A stretch of DNA of 64,000 nucleotides. Source: Hemibagrus wyckioides (lineage: Eukaryota; Chordata; Actinopteri; Siluriformes; Bagridae). The position numbers and the translations under genes were made by a program. Shown here piece by piece: positions 1 through 10,084 of the stretch (position 1 is the stretch's first letter; the number at the start of each line of letters is the position of its first letter). A model generated the notes under the pieces. It was given only the letters and a program-made list of their open reading frames with translations, had not been told where the DNA came from and did not search any database. The stretch lies in NCBI RefSeq assembly GCF_019097595.1, contig NC_080710.1:27454280-27518279 (forward strand), read 5' to 3'.

Positions 1-216
1 GATCTGAAACAGCGACTGCACCCCAGACCTCCTCACCATCCCAACATCAGCTAAATAAACACAAGCCATGCTCCAACATCTAGTGGAAAACTTTTCATTC
101 CAAACTTATTCTCCTTTGCTGTTATAAGAAGCGCCACTCTTCTGGAAATGTTCAACAAGCACATGTGTATATGATGTTCAGGTGTCCATAAACTTTTGTG
201 TACTTGGTAGCTATGT
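1..216 (+). mobile_element. Tc1-like transposon remnant, family D (3' part)
   Basis: The text around 'CTCCAACATCTAG' and the closing 'TCCATAAACTTTTGTGTAC' match, with decay, the copies near 27.5 and 59.3 kb. These correspond to the degraded end of a Tc1-like transposase gene and a terminal repeat. It lies in a snx16 intron and is cut by the window start. No open frame remains. Confidence 0.6.
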
Positions 217-511
217 AGCATGTGTATGATCGTAATGGATTACACAGCTGACGGTTTTTAGTGCGGTCACAAAGCAACAGTTTGCATAAGGGCGGGTTCA
301 GAGCAAATATTTTGAAGTGTAACGGTTAAACACAAAAGGAGTTATAACTACTGGAGCGTGTGGAGTATAGACATACCAATAATAAAAACATTAAAATGCT
401 AGAGGCAAAACTGTGGCATTGTAACAAACAAATTGACAACAGGATGCACTTCCTGAATCCCAAACGGTGCAACAAAAATACGTCTTTATACTATTTTGTG
501 AAATAATGAGT

Positions 512-1030
512 AGGGTTGGGTACGTTCACATTTTTACCGGTACGGTATCTGAAATTTATTTCAGTGAAAAATAAAAAAGTCCAAACCTCAATATCAACAT
601 TTTGTTATTTATTTAGGTTTCGGACAACCCGCTTAACGTTAACTATTTGTTTACCATAAATAGCACGGTATGGAATTTCGACTGGCGCTAGAAAAATGCT
701 ATGTTAAGCATCACCGCGAAAATTTCGTTTTCTCCAACAATAAATCAAATTAGCTAGGATAATTATAACCTGAACATGTCAAAGTTGTCGCCGATGCCCT
801 GGGGTTCGACTTTGGGCAGGTGTGTTAGCTGCACCTACTTTTGCTAGATCAGGCTGCCATATACAGTCCACTCTTGAGCTTTTTAAATAGATGTTGTGTT
901 TGATTGGGTGCTTCCTCAGGTTAGATGTGTTGCCATGGCCAGACTTGCATTTAGAATGACAAATATTGCAAATAGCATTGTCTGCGTCGAATTTTTAACC
1001 GAACGTTTTCAGTTAGCCATTGTTGTGTTG
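512..1030 (-). mobile_element. Relic hAT transposon with BED zinc finger
   Basis: On the - strand, 988 down to 868 translates without a stop as a BED-type zinc finger: CNICHSKC, then GNTSNLRKH, then an H five residues later. BED fingers of this type head hAT-superfamily transposases. Upstream, 'GGGTTGGGTACGTTC' near 514 resembles the start of common fish hAT elements. The rest of the transposase is not visible, so this is a dead fragment inside a snx16 intron. The element limits are estimates. Confidence 0.65.
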
Positions 1031-1414
1031 CAAGGGTGACATTGAGTCACATGGTGATGCTCTCCCTTTCTTTCTCTAATTAATTAAACCCCATCTTTTT
1101 TTACAAGTGCTTATGGGCTGGATATTGAGAACTCTGTATTAGATTCTGCCGGTTTGTCCCACTGACCTACTGAGAGTGGATTTCTAAACACATCCTCATT
1201 GTGTTCATTTTAGTTGTTTGTTATGAACAGTGTCTAGGCCAGGACCTTTGTGTTAGGGAAGTGTTTGTTACTGCTGTTTCTGTGTAGCACCGTGTGCTTT
1301 GGATTCTGTTCAAAGCATTATGATTAGCGTGTATCGATAACAGAATTAAAGTTCATAAAGGGTGTGTTGTGAAGTCATGTGGTGATTTATTTTAGTTTTA
1401 AATTTCTGTTTCAG

Positions 1415-1501
1415 GTGTATAAGATCCTGGTGAAGAAGACACAGGACGAGAGCTGGGTGGTGTTCCGGCGTTACACTGACTTTTCCAGACTCAATGACAA
1501 G
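1415..1501 (+). CDS. snx16: snx16 exon: PX domain, PI3P-binding strand and helix
   Basis: Acceptor TTTCAG at 1409-1414 and donor GT at 1502. The 29 codons begin [10 protein letters not shown] and end [13 protein letters not shown]. The RRYTDF motif holds the arginine that contacts the 3-phosphate in PX domains. The exon begins and ends in phase 0. The donor context GTCGGC is weak, and a CA repeat begins about 40 bp into the intron. Confidence 0.93.
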
Positions 1502-1550
1502 GTCGGCCATTGTTGACGTTATTCTTTTGCCCACACGCACACACAGACAC

Positions 1551-1599
<49 letters not shown>

Positions 1600-4500
1600 T
1601 ACACATATACACACACACACACACAAAATACTGTGAAGGTTTCAATGCATTTAACAAACTTTTTTTTATTCTCACCACCTGTAACTCCTTCATTCAGTGT
1701 AATATATCGGTGATATAATAAACATATTTCAATATACATATATTTAGACTTGTCTATCTGTGTGTGTGTGTGTGTGTCAGTGTCTTCATCTATCTATGTG
1801 TGGGGGGGCACAGTGTGTGTTTGTGTGTGTGTCTGTCTCGGTGTGTGTGTCTGTGTATGGGTCTCAGTGTGTGTCTGTGGGGGTGGGATCATGGTGTGTC
1901 TGTATTTTTGTGTGTCTCTGCGTGTCTGTCTATGTGTATGAGCCTTGGTTTGTGTGTGTGTGTGTGTTTGTGTACGTGTTGGGGGGGTCCACGGTGTATC
2001 TGTGTGTGTGTGTGTGTGCTCCTCCTGACTCCTGTTTGCATATATTGTATTTACTCTGAAAAGGCGTTGAAAAAGGGGAAACTTTTCAGTGGTGATGAAC
2101 AATGCTGGTAATTCTTTTTGTATTGTATTTCTAAGTCATTAGCATTTAATGAAACAACAACAGGATAGGGCAGAGCTGTGTAGCAGCAATACAATAACTT
2201 CTTTGGAATTGGTTTTCACCTTTGTCACATTTTATGGCTGTACAAAAAGTAAGCTGTATCAATCCTCCTCCTGACCTGCCGAGCTCAGTAGTTTGTGTGT
2301 ATTATTGTGTAGGTGAAATGAGACGCAATAACAATGCATGCTTTTGTACTGAACAAACAACCAGGATGGATGTAATTATATTATATGGAAATGCAAAAAT
2401 GAGCTGTAGCCCAGTGTATCTTATTTAGAGCATGTAAATAAGGTCAGAATATGTTAGTGGATGGATTAGGAACTGAGTAAACTCGCTTGCCACTTTTTAG
2501 TGATCCCAAACTGTGTCTGTTTAAAGCATCGGAGTACCATTATGACTTTTCCTCCTCACCATTTGGCTTTTCTTCATATCTCCAGCTTTCAGGCCAGATC
2601 CCAGTGAAGGTAACAACCAAATGGTGTCGTCTGAGAATACTGATGAGCGCAGGCATTTATTTCCAGGGTGTAGAGCAAGGCTAGGAGTGTCGTTTCGCTC
2701 TGGGGGAGTTCCGCTTTTCTCCTGTGGCGTGCACAGAGTTAGTTCTTCTGTAATAACAGCCTGTTTAAGCATGTCCTGTTCTGCTGGTTTTCCCCCCTTT
2801 AAAGCATAAAGGCTTTGCCTGTGCTATGGTTTGAGATTATTTTATACAATAGTGTCACTCTACTCTGGCATTTTTAAGTGTTTTTGCAAACTTACCGTTA
2901 ACAGCAAGTTTCATTTACATCATTTTCATTAAAGTACACTATGTAGCCATAGGTTTTGGGACAATCATCGAATTCAGGTGTTGATTTTCAAGGGTTGGGC
3001 TCGGCCCCTTAGGTCCAGTGAAAGGAACTCTTAATGCTTCATCACACCAAGACATTTTGGACAATTTCATGCTCCCAACTTTGTGGGAACAGTTTGGAGA
3101 TGACCCGTTCCTGGTCCAACATGACTGTACACCAGTGCACAAAGCAAGGTCCATAAAGACATGGATGAGTGAGTTTGGTGTGGAGGAACTTCAGAGTCCT
3201 GACCTCAACCAGATAGAACACCTTTGGGATGAATTAGAGATGAGACTGCGAGCCAGGCCTTCTCGTCCAACATCAGTGCATGACCTCACAGATGCGCTTC
3301 TAGAGGAATGGTCAGAAATTCCCATAAACACTCTCCTAAACCTTGTGGACCAGAAGAGTTGAAGCTGTTATAGCTGCAAAGGGCGGGCCGACTCCATATT
3401 ACATTCATGTGCATGTAAAGGCAGACGTCCCAAAACTTTTGCCAGTATAGTTTATTAGTCCGGTTTAAGTCGAATAAGTGAATAAAATAAATGGCCTTAC
3501 GGCTGTCCTGTAAGCACTTCTGCGTAATTAACCAAAGCGCTACTTTTTTCTCATCCACTAACATGGGGCTGTTTTACCAAAAAGTTAATTTAGGCAAAGC
3601 TCCTTTTAGTAAGCTGGAGAAAGACTGTATGCTTTGTCAAACATAAACAACTATGACGATAGGAAAATTCCTATTAATAGAAACAAACACCCAAGCTAAC
3701 ATTAGGTCAACACTATGACGTTTTTCTAATACTGGGGTGGGGAATGAGACAATATTGCTCTACTGACGAGTGAAAAAAGTGCTACTGGACACACAAGATT
3801 TGCCTTATTTCAAATCAGAGTCTTGTAGTGCCAGAAATTCAGTGTATTGTAATGTATTGTGAAGAAATTAATAGGGAAATAGTTGTTAGACTGTGAGTTT
3901 ATTCTTTGTGCCACTGCTGTTGCTAGTGGATATGCAGTACGAGGTAAGACGACTCATTTGCATTATATATGAATAACAAAATATTCATGTCTCTATGTTT
4001 TCTGCAGTTAAAGGAAATGTTTCCTGGGTTCCGTCTCTCCCTGCCACCTAAACGCTGGTTTAAAGATAACTACGACACTGACTTCCTGGAGGACAGACAG
4101 TTAGGTCTGCAGGCCTTCCTACAAAATCTGGTGGCTCACAAAGACATTGCTAATTGGTGAGAAGATTTCTTTAACTTCCAGTTCACTCCGTTTCAGCCTG
4201 CTGAAATGACCACACTCTTCGAGTTTCATCACACACTACGCCTTATAAATCAGCAGTAATACAATATAAAGAAACGCTTATCAGGAACAAGATAAGCAGG
4301 CCAAGTCCACTAACACACACTGTTCCTTCCATGGGCTGAGCTTACCTGGCATTCTCTGCTGATCACATAGTTCAAGAGCAGTCAGTTACTGTACTCCAGT
4401 CTCTCCTTCTCAGCTAATGGAACACACTCATCATGTGGTGTTGAATGAATGCACTTATCAAGCTAAGGTCATATATCATCTGAAGCTTTATGCGCTGGAA

Positions 4501-7500
4501 GGCTGTTTTAGCCATAAGGACATAATTAATATACTAAGTGATGTTATTTATTAGCCAATTCTCCTCTGCTTCTCATTCAAATTTATGTTGACGTGTATTA
4601 AAGCAAGGTTGATATATTGGTAAGGGCTAAATGGTCAAAATAATGAATAACTAAGTCAGAATAACAATAACTAGGTTACAGTAACAAGCAAGTTGAAATG
4701 AAGCCAAATTACAGCATAAGAGAGAACGGGCATTCTGATCAGGCATAACACTGAGAGGTGAAGTGAATAACACTGATGATCTCCTCATCATGGCACCCGT
4801 TAGTGGGTGGGATATATTAGGCAGCAAGTAAACATTTTGTCCTCAAAGTTGATGTGTTAGAAGCAGGAAAAATGGACAAGTGTAAGGATTTGAGTGAGTT
4901 TAACGAAGAGCCAAATTGTGATGGCTAGACCACTAGATCAGAACATCTCCAAATCTGCAGCTCTTGTGGGGTGCTCCCGGTCTGCAGTGGTCAGTATCTA
5001 TCAAAAGTGGTCCAAGGAAGGAACAGTGGTGAACCCGCGACAGGGTCATGGGTGGCCAAGGCTCATGGAGAGCGAAGGCTGGTCCGTGTGATCCGATCCA
5101 ACAGATGAGCTACTGTTGCTCAAACTGCTGAAGAAGTTAATGCTGGTTCTGATAGAAAGGGGTCAGAATCCACAGTGCAGGACGGGTCAGGGCTGTTTTG
5201 GCAGCAAAAGGGGAACCAACACAATATTGGTCATAATGTTATGCCTGATCGGTGTACAGTGAATAGAAATAGGAATAATTAGTAACCTGGTTGAAATAAC
5301 AAGTAACTAAGTTAAATTAAGGAGTTAGTAAGTCGAAATAACGTTATTGCACTTTCCCACCTTGCAGTTCAGGGCTTCTGTACTTCTCTGGATGATGCAT
5401 TTCAAACTACAGATTAATTATTCAGCTGACTATATCAGATGTTTGCTAACACTTTCAGGCCAGTTTTGGCGTGACAGATACGTATGTGTGTTTGCAGTGT
5501 TGCAGTGCGAGAGTTTCTTTGTCTGGACGAGCCTCCAGGACCATTCGACAGTCTCGAGGAGAGTCGGGTAAGACGTCCGAAACTTACACATATGTCTTTA
5601 AAAGCAAATACTGTATCCACAAGGTCAATAGTTAATCAGATTGTTGTCAAACAAATTATATCTTGTTGAATTTGTTACTGATCACAGCACTGCTGTTAGC
5701 TGGATATTTATGGTTGGAGGACTGATATTCAGCTCAGCAGTCTCACTGAGGTATATGAGAACCACATATGTTCCCATGACAGTGTCACTGCTGTGCTATG
5801 AATGGTCCATCACCTAAATTATATATGTGGTGGCCTGGAAAATCTGTTGGACGTCACTGTGGCTGACTGGCAAAGAGCAAGAAGTAATCATGTTTGGGCC
5901 AAAAGAAAATCTGTAAAACAGTCTTCTTGAAGATTGCTGGACAATTTTCTCTCACAGTGAATGTCACATCTGTTCTATAGTATGTGCTGTAGAGACATGA
6001 GCCCAATATTCTATTCAGTTTGTCTGGAGATACCAGCTGAAGTCTAAAAGAAATCTTTAAAAGCAGTTTTCCACAACCAGACTTTAAAATTATAAAACTA
6101 TAGAAATGAGAAACACGTAGTAAAGAATATAAAGGTTTCTCCAGACCACCACACATGGTCAGTCCTGTGGTGGTCCCTTTAGTCCCTTCCATTGCACCCC
6201 CACCCCCACCCCCCTCTGTTGACAGTATTATTTGCCTCTTGCCGTTGTTTGCTCTCAGGCGTTCTGTGAGACTCTGGAGGAGGGTAACTATCGTCTGCAA
6301 AAGGAGCTGCTGGAGAAGCAGAAAGAGATCAATTCCTTAAAGAAGATATTGGAGGAGAAGGAACTGTACATACACGTGCTCAGGAAGCAGATCAAGTAAC
6401 GGCATTAGTGTTGTGTGCTCTTTCTCTTCATCTTGTGGTGTCAGTGCGATGACCAGCTTATGGTTCATGTGTGTGTTTCAGCGGTGAGTCTCTGACTCCG
6501 GAGAGCCTGTACGGTCTGTCTGCTCAGGGCAGTGAGAGCAGTGTGGATGCAGAGAGCTCCACCGCTGAGGCAGACCAGGACATGCCAGAGGAGAGCGGGT
6601 ACGCTGCACTCCCACTGCTTTAACACATGCACACTTAAACTTTACACAGAACTGTCAACTTTTTTTTCCCTCATATTCAAGCCATTGCTTCGCAAAAAAA
6701 AAAGATCCAGAATCCGTTGCTTCTGGATCTTTTTAAACATCTAAGGGTTTTCAGCAGCTTCCTGGAAGCGAGCCGATTTCCCAGGTCACTTTAGGACACA
6801 GCAGCCTCGTTCACGTGGCATCCACACGGCTGATCCCCATTGATCACTTGGCAGAATTAAAGCATTCAGACTTTGGCCTAAAAACCTGCCTTGCTCTTTT
6901 CCCCAAGCCTTCAAGCCTCTACTTAGACAGAGCCAGAGCTTCTTAGGAGCAACACAAATTACCTTAAAAGCCTTATAGAATTCATGGTGGACAATCCAAT
7001 CTCCTAACTCAATTTAGCTAATGGTTGTGGGCCGATGCATTTTCAGTGCATAATAATACCTATGGCAGGGCCTGTGCATCATTACATTCAAAACACAGTG
7101 TCAAACTCTCCATATATCACTCTCATGACAAAAAAAATGCAGGTTAGTGTAAATGGACAATATGTTGTGGTTGCTGATAAAAGGCCCAGCTTTTGTAATA
7201 ATACGTAGTCTTTATTGATCTGGCAAGTATTCAAGCTGTCTATGATCTTCTACGCTGGCATATAGATTTGTAAATCATCCTGTGGTTGATTTGCTGCTCA
7301 GCAGAAATGTTTCATGGATGAATTGAAGAGTGGGTAAATTCATATCGAGCTGGCTTCCATTTCAGATGTCTCTTCAGGGAGAAGGGTTGCCATATGAGTG
7401 CATTTTTTTGTTCACAAAGCCAGAAATAAATATGCTTGAAGGGTTTCATGCACAGCCAATCAGAGCTGCACAGTTTGCTGTAGTGTATATTGTATGTATG

Positions 7501-9038
7501 CAATGCTCTTCTATCCTTGTGGCACTTTAGGATGGAAAGTTTAACCCGGTAGTCATAGTGTATGTGACTCATATACACTATATTGCCAAAAGTATTCGCT
7601 CACCTGCCTTGACTCACATATGAACTTAAGTGACATCCCATTCCTAATCCATAGGGTTCAATATGACGTCGGTCCACCCTTTGCAGCTATAACAGCTTCA
7701 ACTCTTCTGGGAAGGCTGTCCACAAGGTTTAGGAGTGTGTTTATGGGAATTTTTGACCATTCTTCCAGAAGCGCATTTGTGAGGTCACACACTGATGTTG
7801 GACGAGAAGGCCTGGCTCTCAGTCTCCGCTCTAATTCATCCCAAAGGTGTTCTATCGGGTTGAGGTCAGGACTCTGTGCAGGCCAGTCAAGTTCCTCCAC
7901 ACCATACTCTGTCATCCATGTCTTTATGGACCTTGCTTTGTGCACTGGTGCACAGTCATGTTGGAAGAGGAAGGGGCCAGCTCCAAACTGTTCCCACAAA
8001 GTTGGGAGCATGGAATTGTCCAAAATGTCTTGGTATGCTGAAGCATTCAGAGTTCCTTTCACTGGAACTAAGGGGCCAAGCCCAGCTCCTGAAAAACAAC
8101 CCCACACCATAATCCCCCCTCCACCAAACATTACACTTGGCACAATGCAGTCAGACAAGTACCGTTCTCCTGGGCTTCATTTGAAGCTATATGTAGCATT
8201 CAAACATAGGAAGCTTTGCCTGCTAGCCTACACGCGCCCCGTATCCCACAATCCCAGCAGATATTAAAGTGCAACATGTGACCCGACGTGACCATTTACA
8301 AGCAGCGGAAGCTTTAAACGTGAATGTGGTACATAGCTCTGGAAAATAGCCGTGAAAGTGATCACCTGAACATATTTACACACAAAAAACTAACTTCGCC
8401 GACACGTTTAGTGTTTTTTTAGGCTACTAACGTTCTTGTCTTGAATTTTACGGTGATCCTATTCCTATAAAAAGTTCCTAGGTGGTAAAGTGCTTTACAC
8501 CACTGCATCCGACGCTTTGCATTGCACTTGGTGATGTATGGCTTGGATGCAGCTGCTTGGCCATGGAAACCCATTCCATGAAGCTCTCTGCGCACTGTTC
8601 TTGAGCTAATCTTAAGGCCACATGAAGTTTGGAGGTCTGTAGCGATTGACTCTGCAGAAAGTTGGCGACCTCTTCGCACTATGTGCCTCAGCATCCGCTG
8701 ACCCTGCTCCGTCAGTTTACGTGGCCTACCACTTCGTGGCTGAGTTGCTGTCGTTCCCAAACACTTCCACGTTCTTATAATACAGCTGACAGTTGACTGT
8801 GGAATATTTAGGAGCGAGGAAATTTCACGACTGGATTTGTTGCACAGGTGGCATCCTATCACAGTTCCACGCTGGAATTCACTGAGCTCCTGAGAGCGAC
8901 CCATTCTTTCACAAATGTTTGTAAAAACAGTCTGCATGCCTAGGTGCTTGATTTTATTCACCTGTGGCCATGGAAGTGATTGGAACACCTGATTCTGATC
9001 ATTTGGATGGGTGAGCGAATACTTTTGGCAATATAGTG

Positions 9039-9075
<37 letters not shown>

Positions 9076-10084
9076 GTCTCTCTCTGTCGCGCTCTCGCTC
9101 TCGTCATGATATTTCTGTAAAAGTCATTAACGCTGTCCCTCAAATTGCTCACCCCCTCATGTTATTTACTGTTCATACAATAGTGTTGTTGAATTCTTGC
9201 TTCTGGTTGGTCAGAAGGTTTTGATTCATTTCCTGCAAAAGCAGTTCACACAGTAGTGACACCCACAGGGCAAATTAAAAGTAAACATTTACTGCACTCA
9301 GTTCTAATGAGATATCTTATTGGTGGATGATCTGTCAGGAGAATTCTCCCATCTCAGTGCTGTGTAACTGCCCGAGGTAAAGCTGCAGCTTTCTGAGGCG
9401 CAGTAAAAGAAACACAGGACTGACCTCAGAAAGCACTTATTACTGATAGGATTACATGCAATTTTTTAGAGGATGTTAAGAAACCTGTTTTTTCCAGTAT
9501 GCACCGAGATACTTCAGTACAGAAGTAGGCTGCTCAGCTGTACACTCATGCAATATTTACAGGGAATGTCATAAACTGACCATGGAATGACCCGATTAGC
9601 CTTTAGTGTAAATAATGTAATAATGAACAGCAGACACTACACATTTTTTGTAGTCCTTACGACAGAACCAATCATACATGGGGTAGAGTCGCACGCACCA
9701 GATCAGGCTCCTCCTACCTGGTTGGAGTTCACAGGATGGAGCCTGAATAAATGTGTTTTTTGTTGTACAATGTCTTGTGGGTTAGGGGTTAGAGTTTGGC
9801 ATATATGAGGTATCAGATCAGGTCCAGCTCCACTCCCTTGGGCTTTGCTTCTGCAGCAAGGATGACTAGAAAGTATTTTTGCAGAGCGTGTGTGTGTCAG
9901 TCGATTGTGTCCCTCCTGTGTTAGCTGTATGAGTGCTGTTGTGATTGTTGAATCAGTTTGTCTCTGTGATTTTTTTTCCAGTAGCTGCGAGCATCAGGCA
10001 TCACGGAGTTCTTCAGCATGTTGGTGTGGTCCGACCATTAGCAGCTCACCTCCAGTCATCCAGGTCACTCAGGTGGAGCAGTGA
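1415..10084 (+). CDS. snx16: Sorting nexin-16 (3' portion; six exons)
   Basis: SNX16 binds phosphatidylinositol 3-phosphate through its PX domain and works in early-to-late endosome trafficking. Exons: 1415-1501, 4008-4156, 5498-5567, 6259-6395, 6482-6598 and 9982-10084. They join in frame to 220 codons plus stop, and every junction has GT-AG. The first five exons closely match vertebrate SNX16: the PX core ([32 protein letters not shown]), the end of PX ([19 protein letters not shown]), the linker [20 protein letters not shown], and a charged coiled coil ([20 protein letters not shown]). Human SNX16 is about 344 residues, so the N-terminus and the first PX strands lie before the window. The last exon encodes a tail ending [11 protein letters not shown] that does not resemble the mammalian tail; its exon call is less certain. 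Confidence 0.93.
1540..1627 (+). repeat. (CA)n microsatellite
   Basis: Interrupted CACACA/CATACA dinucleotide run in the snx16 intron, 40 bp after a splice donor. Confidence 0.95.
1759..2022 (+). repeat. Degenerate (TG)n microsatellite
   Basis: About 260 bp of TGTGTG broken by TCTG, GGGGG and short unique words. It lies in the same intron as the CA tract and in the opposite sense. Confidence 0.9.
2023..4007. other. snx16: snx16 intron, otherwise unremarkable
   Basis: Apart from the Tc1 fragment at 2937-3452 nothing is recognised here. Short open frames show no protein-like features. Confidence 0.6.
2937..3452 (+). mobile_element. Internally deleted Tc1-like element, family A, catalytic half only
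   Basis: It starts at a decayed terminal repeat (CACTATGTAGCC) next to a TA and ends with the inverted form (TTTTGCCAGTATAG). Between them is only the C-terminal half of a Tc1 transposase: [20 protein letters not shown], the [11 protein letters not shown] block with the second catalytic Asp, and [15 protein letters not shown]. The DNA-binding half is missing and the frame breaks near 3350. Non-autonomous and inactive. Confidence 0.85.
4008..4156 (+). CDS. snx16: snx16 exon: C-terminal half of PX domain
   Basis: Acceptor TCTGCAG ends at 4007 and donor GTGAGA starts at 4157. It reads [20 protein letters not shown] through LVAHKDIAN plus two bases of a Cys codon finished in the next exon. The proline-rich PPKRW loop is the PX membrane-insertion region. 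Confidence 0.95.
4157..5497. other. snx16: snx16 intron
   Basis: Contains a Tc1 family B copy (4735-5257). The flanks carry degenerate 'AATAACTAAGT'-like short repeats near 4640-4690 and 5270-5345. Nothing else is seen. Confidence 0.55.
4735..5257 (+). mobile_element. Tc1-like family B copy, DNA-binding half only
   Basis: Bounded by TGATCAGGCATAACA and its inverse TTATGCCTGATCGGTGTA. The interior keeps the paired-like helix-turn-helix of a Tc1 transposase ([36 protein letters not shown]), then drifts out of frame. The catalytic half is absent. At least eleven related pieces occur in the window. Confidence 0.9.
5498..5567 (+). CDS. snx16: snx16 exon: post-PX linker
   Basis: Acceptor TTTGCAG ends at 5497 and donor GTAAGA starts at 5568. 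With the two bases carried over, it encodes [20 protein letters not shown] then EESR, a near-perfect match to vertebrate SNX16. Confidence 0.95.
6197..6215 (+). repeat. C-rich run upstream of snx16 exon at 6259
   Basis: Three C5-C6 runs separated by single A bases, about 45 bp before the acceptor. The - strand could form a G-quadruplex if a fourth run takes part. Confidence 0.7.
6259..6395 (+). CDS. snx16: snx16 exon: coiled coil
   Basis: Acceptor CTCTCAG ends at 6258 and donor GTAACG starts at 6396. It encodes [20 protein letters not shown] and further heptads ([19 protein letters not shown]), the homodimerising coiled coil of SNX16. Confidence 0.94.
6482..6598 (+). CDS. snx16: snx16 exon: acidic serine-rich C-terminal region
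   Basis: Acceptor TTTCAG ends at 6481; the donor is GT at 6599, with the next bases ACGC. It encodes [20 protein letters not shown], then [18 protein letters not shown]. The ADQDMPEES stretch aligns with the mammalian VDQDVLDEES segment. Its frame follows from the split Asn codon at the previous junction. Confidence 0.88.
6699..6734. repeat. Perfect 14-bp hairpin
   Basis: The arm AAAAAGATCCAGAA (6699-6712) is exactly complementary to TTCTGGATCTTTTT (6721-6734), with an 8-base loop. It lies in a snx16 intron, 100 bp after a splice donor. No function is known. Confidence 0.8.
7576..9038 (-). mobile_element. Tc1-like transposon, family A, nearly full but core-replaced
   Basis: TA target duplications (7574-7575 and 9039-9040) flank inverted repeats of about 30 bp (CACTATATTGCCAAAAGTAT). 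On the - strand the N-terminal part runs from about 8910 to 8495 ([50 protein letters not shown]). The C-terminal part runs from about 8168 to 7660 ([57 protein letters not shown]). Between them about 30 codons that should carry the LWSDES block with the first catalytic Asp are gone; 320 bp of unrelated DNA (8170-8489) sits there. The element cannot make active transposase. Confidence 0.92.
8170..8489 (-). repeat. 320-bp segment inside the Tc1 element (inverted copy of 11609-11928)
   Basis: Its reverse complement matches 11609-11928 along the full 320 bp; one mismatch was found by eye (in GTGTCGGCG against GTGTCCGCG). There are no terminal inverted repeats, no poly-A and no evident target duplication. 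It replaces the transposase core. Confidence 0.9.
9041..9105 (+). repeat. (TC)n microsatellite
   Basis: CT dinucleotide tract with a CGCTCTCGCTCTCG tail, directly abutting the right end of the Tc1 element in the snx16 intron. Confidence 0.9.
9106..9981. other. snx16: snx16 intron 3' portion
   Basis: No gene, repeat family or structured element is recognised before the polypyrimidine tract of the last exon. Confidence 0.5.
9982..10084 (+). CDS. snx16: Probable last coding exon of snx16
   Basis: A strong polypyrimidine tract and acceptor (TTTTTTTTCCAG, ending 9981) precede an open stretch. Joined to the GG carried from the previous exon it reads [20 protein letters not shown], then [14 protein letters not shown] and TGA at 10082-10084. 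The phase fits. The peptide is unlike the mammalian SNX16 tail, so this could be a fish-specific or alternative terminal exon. A competing frame ends at a TAG 60 bases in. Confidence 0.65.

Noticed and set aside
7620..8267. 215-codon + strand frame
   Set aside because: It is the antisense shadow of the Tc1 transposase C-terminal half.
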